Shown here one piece after another: positions 56,760 through 64,000 of a stretch of 64,000 nucleotides of DNA. Made by a program: the position numbers and the translations under genes. The stretch comes from Protula sp. h YS-2021 (lineage: Eukaryota; Annelida; Polychaeta; Sabellida; Serpulidae). The notes under the pieces were generated by a model. It was not told the origin of the DNA. It worked only from the letters and a program-made list of their open reading frames with translations, and made no database searches. The stretch's first letter is position 1. Every line of letters starts with the position of its first letter. The stretch spans positions 12,385,301-12,449,300 of the forward strand of contig OX457033.1 of assembly GCA_949752745.1 (NCBI GenBank). The letters run 5' to 3'.

Positions 56760-57395
56760 ATTATATCAGTTACCATAAACATCATCACAGTGGACGTTCT
56801 GATAGATTCAGGAGCAAACATAAATTTGATTGGAACCAGACTTTCGGATCTTGTCCTGAAAATCAAAGAAAATTAAAAAACACTCAATAATCCAACCACA
56901 GCCGTCACATTGAATGGCGAAATGTAAAAGTTAATCAAAGGGTAACATTCTCCCCAATACTTGGTAGTAAACAGGTCCCTGTTGCCACCTTCTATTTGGA
57001 AGATATGCAATATTCCCTGATTTTGGGTTATACATTTCTCTGAGAAAATAAAATAACAATATACTTTGAAAGTTTAACAATTCGTAGAACGGCAAAGAAA
57101 AAATTCAAACTAGCGTCAAGAACGATGTTACCGCTAAACAAGGAAAACATAGTGATCGGATACCTAAAGGATCCAATGAAAATCGGAACGGGTCTAGTTA
57201 CCTCCAGTGAAAAACTACCAAACATGGGATTCTTTGAAGCCAATGCCCTTTTCCAGATACCAGAGGATAAATTGATCATACCGGTCAAAATTCTGAACAT
57301 GGAAAACCAAGAGGTGGAAATTCCACAACACTTTCACATTGCTGAATGCGTGATGACAGACGACTCAGATATATCCAATCCCGCAACATGAGCCG
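56760..57395 (+). pseudogene. Ty3/gypsy element 2: protease region
   Basis: TVDVLIDSGANINLIG at about 56790-56835 (from plus-strand translation with one ambiguity) is a retropepsin active-site box (D-S-G). It is followed by a YSLILGY-like box near 57010-57030 and a linker frame (57125-57391) with NPAT at its end. Several stops. Confidence 0.6.
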
Positions 57396-57534
57396 ATATC
57401 AGGAAATACCAGTTAACTGTTGTGGCACAACAAACCACGAAACTGTGAGAGGAACCAAACAGGTACAGCTCTAACCGCCAGAAGAATTCAATTTGCTGTT
57501 TCACATGACCAACTCGTCGTTAACGTCTGTTAGA

Positions 57535-58520
57535 ACAAGAAAAGCTGATGGAACTTTTGTGGGAATATGAGGATGTGTTTTCAAGGAAGGGACGAAAAAA
57601 AGGATGTAAGAATGTACTTGAATTCAAGATCAGCCTACGACCCGATGCAAAGCCACTGAAAGCGAGGCCATATCGTAGCAACTCCAGGTTCAGAAAAGAG
57701 ATATCAAAACAGATACAGGAAATGTTAGCGCAAAACATTATTCGCCCCTCAGTCAGCAATTATACGAACCCAGTCTTATTAGTGATGCTGATGGAGGAAT
57801 TCATTTTGTAACTGACTTCCATAAAGCGAATGTTAATAACATCATACTGGAAAGCGCCAACTTGCCGAGGATAGACTGTTCGCTTGAATCCTTGGGTCAT
57901 CAGGTGCCAGATATTTTTCAACCCTTACAATAAGGGTACTGGCAGATACCTGTACAAGAAAATTCAAAACAGTACACCGCTTTTGTGACACATGACGAAT
58001 ACAATCGTATGCCGTTTGAACTTGCAAAAAGTCCAAGCTGTTTTATGCGAATGATGAATCCAGTTCTAATGGGACTAACCTGGGAAATTTGTCTAGTCTA
58101 TCTAGATGACATTATTATATTAAGCCGCACGGTCGAACAACACTTATCAGGGCTGAGAGAAGTATTCAATCGAATCAGAGAAGCAAACCTCACTCTGAAA
58201 CTGTCATAGTGCTGTTTTGGGAAAAGAGATAAATTTTTAGGTCATCTCATCAACGAAGATGGAATAGTGCCCTTACCAGAGAAAATCCAAACCATAACGC
58301 AATTTCCGCGTTCGCTTTGGGGATTGACTGGATATTATCGCCAATTTATTTGTGGATTCTCTAATATTGCGGCAAATCGGGATGATCCTGTCACAAATGC
58401 AAGATGGGAAACAAAGAGTAATCGCCTGTGCTGGAAAACGACTGAACGACTAGCAAAATTATAGTACCACTGAGAAAGAAGCCCTGTGCGGTGTGCGGAT
58501 AACACCAATTCGAGTCATTC
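57535..58520 (+). pseudogene. pol: Ty3/gypsy element 2: reverse transcriptase and RNase H remnant
   Basis: The N-terminal segment (57548-57811) has LRPDAKPLKARPYRSNSRF and ISKQIQEMLAQNIIRPSVSN. VTDFHKANVNN (about 57810) and YWQIPVQENSKQYTAF (about 57940) follow. The palm carries EICLVYLDDIIILSRTVEQH (58087-58146; both aspartates present), then FLGHLI and GLTGYYRQFI (58240-58350). After a deletion of the first part of RNase H, the frame resumes with QMQDGK and NYSTTEKEAL (about 58390-58490). One stop at 57933 and another at 58207-58209 are visible. It would copy element RNA to DNA if intact. Confidence 0.8.
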
Positions 58521-58639
58521 TTAATGTGGAACAAACTCTCCCGCACACCAAGGCAAAGCCTTCAAAATGCCTGAAGTCTGTTTACTCCACGTTGCACTCC
58601 GTACTTGCTTCTTCAGACAACTCTCACTAACGAGGAATG

Positions 58640-59366
58640 GCGGACAAGCCAGATGCAAGATGGATACATGAAAAGTATGATAGAATATCTAAAAAAACAG
58701 CATAATGCCAGAGGATGACAAGGCATGAGATTCTTCTCAGCCGTGAACAATACATCATAAATGACGGGGTACTGTATCATTTACTCTAAAACCACACATT
58801 CTCGAAGAGAAACAGAAGAGATCCGGGTGTGTATAGTAGTACCGGCTACAATGCGACATGACATTTTAAGCAGCATGCACGGCGATAACTATGGTGGACG
58901 GAACTCACCTAAAAACTAAAGTACTTTTGAAAGGGTATGTACGCGGATACTAAATCATGGGTACTCTCATGTCGAAAGTGCAACACACGCAAATATCCCG
59001 TAAGACCCACCAAAACAGAGCTACAACCGTTACCGCCAACTTATGTCGGAGACTGATGGACTATAGATATCGTAAATATGGTGCGTACTCCTCGAGAAAA
59101 TTAACACATATTGGCCTTTACAGAATATAATACCAGATTCGCTCTCAAAAATACTCAAGCAAGCACCATAGCAAGAATACTTGTGGAAGAAATATGTTTT
59201 CGGTATTCCGACCCTATTGTTTTGCTAAGTGACCACAGTGCTAATCAAACATCGTATCGGAAACGTGTAAACTCTTAAAAATCGACCGAGTCCACACAAG
59301 CCCCTAACATCCTCAAACAAATGCATTATTTGAAAAATACAACGATACATGCAAGACTTTAGCAAT
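58640..59366 (+). pseudogene. Ty3/gypsy element 2: integrase, first part
   Basis: The frame, with shifts, shows a zinc-binding tail (SCRKCNTRKYPVRPTK at about 58967-59015), the core start WTIDIVNM (about 59058), FTEYNTRFAL (about 59117), PIVLLSDHSANQ (about 59210) and ALFEKYNDTCKTLAMYV (about 59322-59373). These supply plausible D, D and E catalytic positions (TID, LSD, FEK). The gene is then interrupted by the hAT transposon at 59375. Confidence 0.75.
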
Positions 59367-59374
59367 GTACGTAC
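59367..59374. repeat. hAT target-site duplication, left copy
   Basis: GTACGTAC, identical at 61465-61472; 8 bp is the diagnostic hAT length. Confidence 0.9.
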
Positions 59375-59594
59375 TAGAGCTGAAAGCGCATCCTCGTGTA
59401 CACGGTACCGTGTAGTATCTTGCCATTACACGGATCCAAAACCCATTACACGAAACACAAACTGCTTCATGAACTCTGAGCGAAACGAAACCAATGTGAT
59501 GCTGTGTGTATCATAACAACACGCCCATTCCGTGTAGTTATTGATCCGGCGCACTGTCTTTCACAGTGTTTATTGTAACTACACGGTACACGCT

Positions 59595-61274
59595 ATGGAT
59601 ACGATATCTTCTTACAGTGTACTCGTGCATTTAGAAATGCATCAAATTAAAAAATACATGACTGAATCGATAAGATCATTCGTTTTGAAACCAATTCCAA
59701 AGGATACGTACGTTGCACTGAATAAAAAGGCAATCACGATGTGTGTCAAGGAGCTTCGCCCTCTGAATATTGTAGAAGGAAGTGGTTTCAGGGAGTTTTG
59801 CAACGCTTTAAACCCAAATTATAAGGTAAGATTTTTAGCGTTTCGTTAAAAATAAAGGCTAGTTGGAGGAAGGCGGGGTCGTACACTGAAAAAATCTCAT
59901 TAGACCAAAAAAACTTTGTTTCTCAATCACGTGCGCATTGCTACTTGTATAATGTTTTTTACCTAGGTACCCACCCATACAACGATACGCAATTACTTGG
60001 ATATTATGTACAAGGAGAAGAAAGAGGAGTTGTGTGGAAAATTACAAATGCTTAGATTTATTAGTTTGACGACCGACATGTGGACGTCTCTGGCAACTGA
60101 GGGATGATTTCAAAATGATTAACTTTATTCAAGCAACTAGGAAATTTGCAGAAGTACACACAGCAGAAAACATCGCCAACTGTCTAACAAGCGTTTGCCG
60201 AGAATTTGAAATCACAGAAAAGGTGCATCACATTATCACTGACAACGCCTCAGATATAAATAATGCTGTAGTAATAGCTGGATATGACAGGATAAAATGC
60301 TTTGCTCACACGCGCCACCTAGCAGTAAGATATGGTCAAGAGAAGGTTTCGCCCATACAAAATCTGATTGCATGCGCCAGAATACTTTGCACAGTGTTTT
60401 CAAAATCACTAAATGCTTACAGAGCACGTTCCGAGCATCAGTCGCAGCTTAGAAAAAATCCTAAATCAGTACTGCCTGACGTTCAAACGGGGTGGAATTC
60501 CTCTTTCATTATGTTAGAGCGCCTGAGGAAATTAAAAGCTGAGATAATTTCGGTCGCGAAGAACAGACATCTACTTCTCTGTGATAATCAGTGGGTCATG
60601 CTTGACGCCTTGGTTCCCGTGTTGAGGAAACTTGCCGCAGCGACAGAAATCCTATGCAACGAGGATATTCCAACAATATCAAGCTATTTTCCTCTTGTAT
60701 TTAGGATTACTAGTTTGATGACGGGCGAAGACGATGGCGGGGGAGCTCAAAATAAGGGTGACCAGGGGATTGGAGTTGTTGTTCCACAACTTTTGGCTAT
60801 CAGCTCCAATGACTGCTACAGCATTGGACCCCAACACAAAGAGGCTTAGATTTTTAGAGGAGCACCAGCGAACAGCCGTCTATGCAAAAAATCAAGCGTA
60901 TGGTTGATCTACAAACTGGGAATAACATAGAAGAACCTGACTCAGTGGAGCCTGCGGTCAAGAAGTCCGCGCACTCGTCTAGTGCTAGCTTCCTTGATGA
61001 CGAGATACTCGATATGTGCGATGACGCAGAACAACTTAATGAGCTCGACAGCTTCGTGAACACTAAGATGAAATCATATGTAAACCCGTTAGACTGGTGG
61101 AAAATGTTTGGAAAAGCCCTATTCCCCAGCCTGTCTGAACTTGCGGCGCAATTTCTGAGTATTCAGGTAACGACTGTACCTTCGGAAAGAGCTTTTAGCA
61201 CTGCCGGTCACACCATCACAAAGCAACGCTCATCAGTAAATCCGGAAACAGTAGACCAAATCTCATATTTTTGA
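59595..61274 (+). pseudogene. hAT transposase (two exons, frameshifted)
   Basis: Exon 1 (59595-59825) ends LNPNYK, with ELRPLNIVEGSGFREF typical of ZBED-like hAT transposases. The intron is 59826-59966 (GTAAG ... CCTAG, phase 0). Exon 2 opens VPTHTTIRNYLD, then LTTDMWTS near 60070 (first catalytic D region). A small deletion shifts the frame near 60105. The frame 60115-60849 has VHHIITDNASDINNAV (second D), CFAHTRHLAV and VQTGWNSSFIMLERL. After a shift, 60882-61274 contains the C-terminal dimerisation domain with WWKMFGKALFPSLSELAAQF and VPSERAFSTAGHTI (catalytic E). No BED finger is visible upstream. Three frame changes make it inactive. Confidence 0.88.
59826..59966 (+). other. Intron of the hAT transposase
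   Basis: 141 bp, donor aag|gtaagatt, acceptor tttacctag|gtaccc, both in the correct phase for the conserved NYK-VP junction. Confidence 0.75.
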
Positions 61275-61464
61275 GCAAAAACCCCTGAGTGCAGATAACT
61301 GACAAAAAAAGCCATTAGCGATTCAGCATAAACATTTTACTGCATACAATGCCTTTGTTTAGTAACTGTAGTTTTATGTGTTATATTGTCCGTGTAGTTC
61401 CGTGTACATGGATCCTAAGGCCTCGTGCACACGTGTTCTTGTCTTGGGATCCGATTCAGCTCTA

Positions 61465-61472
61465 GTACGTAC
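61465..61472. repeat. hAT target-site duplication, right copy
   Basis: GTACGTAC, partner of 59367-59374. Confidence 0.9.
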
Positions 61473-62405
61473 AGGACGACAACACCGATAGGGACTTATA
61501 TTTGAGCAGCGTGTGCTATGCGTACAACACAAGTGTTTGCACGGAATCTGTTCTATGCAGTATATTCTTCCTCGTGTTTGGCCGCACGCCCATACATCCT
61601 ATTGATACAGTAATTCTGCCGAATGTCGCTCCCGAAGTGGAAAGTGTCAAAGAAACTATTCTTAAGCTTCAGAAAGCTAGAGAGGTGGCAAGGCAGAACG
61701 TACTGGAACGAACAACAGCTAATTAAAGAAAGATGCGATGAAACAGCGAATCCAGTGGAATTCGAATCAGGAGACCTTGTTAGGATTTATATGCCACAGA
61801 TTCAGGTAGGAGGAAGCAGGAAATTTTTTTCATAACTATTCAGGCCCGCACCTACTGTTGGAAAAGACAAGCCCGACAAACTTTAAAGTAGCACATGCGC
61901 ACAATAACAAGTCACTGAAGAATGAAGTACATCGATTGTGAATCGATTCAAGAGCAGCTGCGTGCTCGAAGCTGACAACGAAGTAGTCATAGACATCGCG
62001 GAGCATCATCCAACAGACCAACAAGTCGCCCAAACTAACCATGTTGTGACTCATCCAATGCGTGTATCTCCATTCTTTCAAATATATCGCCAGAGAAAAA
62101 GACATGTAAAGCTAACGTCGATTCAGCCCGAATAGGTGCAGAAACGGTCAATGACACTTCAACTACATGTGACAGTAATGAGCTACAAATTACAGGGGAC
62201 CGCGATGGCAATACTGAACCACCTTACGAAATGAATGATATTATAAGGAAGCGATATAACAAAGCTGGTGGAGTGGAGTACTTAATCGATTGGAAATGTT
62301 AAGTCTGCTCGAACATACGAATCTTGCGACAACCTCAACGAAGCTGCGAAAAAGTACTTAGATGAAAACGATATAGAAGTAGTGGGCACCAAGAAAGGGA
62401 AATAA
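61473..62405 (+). pseudogene. Ty3/gypsy element 2: integrase, second part, with chromodomain-like tail
   Basis: It continues the core with YLSSVCYAYNTSVCTESV and FLVFGRTPIHP (61500-61600). Then come the basic helix KLQKAREVARQNVLE (about 61664), the GD(V/L)VRIY box (about 61770) and, after shifts, a VNRFKS-like end (about 61937). Near 62240-62385, RKRYNKAGGVEYLIDWK and, one frame over, SARTYESCDNLNEAAKKYL have the layout of a chromodomain (Y-L-(I/V)-x-W-K ... T-(Y/W)-E ... N-L ... A ... Y). A stop at 62299 and a frameshift split that module. Chromodomains on gypsy integrases (chromoviruses) direct insertion to marked chromatin. Confidence 0.68.
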
Positions 62406-62934
62406 AAATCAATTCATTTAGGTGAATCAAAAGCAGTGAGATTCTCCAAATTCAGCGTGAAAACTTCCAATTCGGATACCTTAAGCTTTGAGTAAACAGT
62501 TGATATAGGATAATGGCTACGAAATCCAAATTCAACCTAAAACTTGCAATTCGAATGTCTAAAGTTCACAAGTGAAAAATTATAATCAATAACCACCAGA
62601 GAATCAAAATACCATGAAAAACTTGCAATTTCGATCGGACAAAGTCATTATGACTTATCAAAGTTACATGTAAAAACTAGAAAATTTGATTCCTATAGGC
62701 CTTCCGTAAATAAAATGGATAACAAAATAATAAAAGCGAATCCTCTATAAATGGGACCTATTGCAGGAAGCGTCACAAAGTAAAGGATATACGCAGTATG
62801 ATCTATCGCCTTGGATAAGTTTGGGTTATATTGTCAAATTGACTATAATTTATCATATATATATATATGTGTTCACAAATTAACAGCAGTGCACTCACTT
62901 AATATCAAAACGGATACGTCCTTACTCATTGTAG
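62406..62934 (+). other. Spacer between integrase and envelope-like gene
   Basis: It contains four diverged copies of an (a)aaactt(g/c)caatt(t)cgaat-like motif at about 62459, 62541, 62617 and 62467-62560, and a TATA-like ctataaatggg at 62746. It may hold a splice acceptor or a separate promoter for the envelope-like gene; I could not decide. The (AT)n run at 62858-62869 is short. Confidence 0.3.
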
Positions 62935-63960
62935 ATGATGCCTAGAGTTCTTCTGCTTGTGCTCTTTCACCTTATTATGGATACCGCACACACCCTCGAT
63001 ACCACCCCAGTGATTCGTCACAACTATGGAGTAGTATTTACGACTGTCACGGTTTTGGATAACACCAACAGCATGTGGCAACACACGTTTGCGTTTGAGA
63101 TGCCAACCTTGGAGTTACCGCTTATCGAAAGGCGATGTGATGGGAGTACGGCCGATCCGGAAAATTCGTCTATAAATGAACGTGCTAATGAGCGGGATTT
63201 CTGTCCCGATCTCAAAGTTTACAATACTAGGAATACCCAACTAATTGAGAATATTGCTTCCCTTCAAAAGGAAATCGATCTTCTGTCTGGACGGATTTCC
63301 AAAAGTTTATTTGGAACAGTCGCCGGGACTCAGGTTCTAAGGAAACAAATAGATATGGTTGAAGCCAAATTTGCGATTACCCGAAACAACATGCTCGTGA
63401 TAAAGGATGCTCTATAATCAGTCCTAGTAAAGACAACTGCCCGTACGAATCTTTTACAACAAGCAACAAAAATTAATAATGGATATATCAACCAGACCAG
63501 GTCGCAACTTCTTGACTTAAACTTCCACATGACGAAATGGATAAATTTCCTACATGTCTATGGAACACAATACACGGACAGATTATCGGATATCCGTTTC
63601 ACTCTGAATGGGGAGGCTCGCATCATACAAACCTAGCTTGAACGATACCTTCCCATCTATTTGGTGCCACCTCAAGAGCTAAATGACGTCTTGACCAAGA
63701 TAAAATCTTTCAAACTCACACACGATCTCGCAAACTATTTTAGTTTGCAGGATATATGTTATATCAGGAAGAACGGATATCTTTATATAACACTGAAGAT
63801 TCCTTTGACGTCTACAGACACTGTGCTTGCAGTCTACCGTATACACAGTGTACCGATAACTCTAACCGCTACAAACAATGGGAAATCAATTATAAATATT
63901 GAAAAACCTTATTTTGCTTGAGTAATGACCATATGTTTTATATTCTGATGTCGGAATCGA
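62935..63960 (+). pseudogene. env: Envelope-like gene of gypsy element 2 (baculovirus F-like)
   Basis: The first frame (62935-63417, 160 codons) starts with a good signal peptide (MMPRVLLLVLFHLIMDTAHT) and continues with an extracellular-type segment. An L-I-E-N-I helix and FGTVAGTQVLRKQIDMVE-type heptads follow. A stop at 63415-63417 is followed by readable sequence (LLQQATKINNGYINQTRSQL) in the same frame. The frame 63661-63921 has LVPPQELNDVLTKIKSF and YLYITLKIPL, then a Y-R-I-H-S-V-P segment, the conserved core of F-like envelope proteins of errantivirus-type elements. Such a protein would mediate membrane fusion. The membrane anchor would lie beyond TGA 63919-63921 or past the window edge; another stop lies at 63638. 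Order after pol fits one element. Confidence 0.62.
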
Positions 63961-64000
63961 AATATGCTCTGTGAAATGGGAAAATGTTAAGATGTTGTAA

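Larger units (their letters stand above)
59375..61464 (+). mobile_element. hAT DNA transposon (2,090 bp) with decayed transposase
   Basis: Ends: TAGAGCTGAAAGCGCATCC on the left, and the inverted TAGAGCTGAATCGGATCCC on the right, flanked by GTACGTAC on both sides. It carries a two-exon transposase on the plus strand. It sits in the gypsy integrase; removing it and one target copy rejoins the integrase between LAMYV and YVQDD-like sequence. It is therefore younger than the gypsy element. Confidence 0.92.

Overview
This is eukaryotic, AT-rich genomic DNA, most likely from an invertebrate. The signs are long dinucleotide arrays, GT-AG introns inside decayed genes, metazoan retroelement clades (DIRS, BEL/Pao, Ty3/gypsy with an envelope-like gene, a LINE with RNase H), pogo and hAT transposons, and no operon-like gene packing. 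The repeat style (a LINE tail of TTGA repeats next to GGTTTAACGACAC, large AC arrays, zinc-finger and PolB-like relics) suggests a lophotrochozoan, perhaps a mollusc. That taxonomic guess is inference only. I found no rRNA, tRNA, CRISPR or intact host gene. The only host-like candidate is a two-exon gene end on the minus strand at the left edge.

Left part (1-13.9 kb). After the exon pair and unremarkable sequence, one old DIRS-like tyrosine-recombinase retrotransposon can be followed on the plus strand: gag (about 3.8-4.7 kb), reverse transcriptase (4.7-5.2 kb), RNase H (8.1-9.2 kb) and tyrosine recombinase (9.3-9.9 and 13.3-13.6 kb). It has been opened at least twice. A decayed pogo-like transposon, a zinc-finger scrap and a strange GTGGGA/TCCCAC-rich stretch interrupt the polymerase. 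A 3.4 kb LINE copy with an 11-bp target duplication interrupts the recombinase. The pogo gene itself contains a 99-bp LINE tail.

Middle part (14-36 kb). Three copies of an approximately 2.4 kb non-coding repeat lie at 16.5-19.25, 19.25-21.6 and 30.2-32.76 kb. Each carries about 305-bp tandem monomers with TGACGTCA palindromes, an AC array and a terminal hairpin. Between and around them are a direct-repeat element (15.2-16.1 kb, with an inverted relative at 33.7-34.1 kb), a BEL/Pao gag-protease remnant (24.7-26.8 kb), a tandemly duplicated exon pair (27.7-28.9 kb) and a decayed multi-exon gene resembling the DUF6729-type family (32.8-34.9 kb).

Right part (36-64 kb). A second LINE copy (38.8-41.6 kb, minus strand) has an 873-codon RT/RNase H frame and a 13/14 target duplication. 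It is followed by PolB-like zinc-finger exons (42-43.2 kb), a BEL/Pao integrase remnant between two related direct repeats (43.85-46.5 kb), many LINE 3' ends, and a gypsy RT scrap (48.0-48.7 kb). Next come a gypsy primer-binding site (50.85 kb), a gypsy pol remnant followed by an envelope-like gene (52-54.2 kb), and a long gypsy element (about 55.1-63.9 kb). That element carries gag, protease, RT, integrase, a chromodomain-like tail and an envelope-like gene, and its integrase is split by a 2,090-bp hAT transposon with a perfect 8-bp target duplication. The window is best read as a transposon graveyard whose nested insertions give a relative age order.
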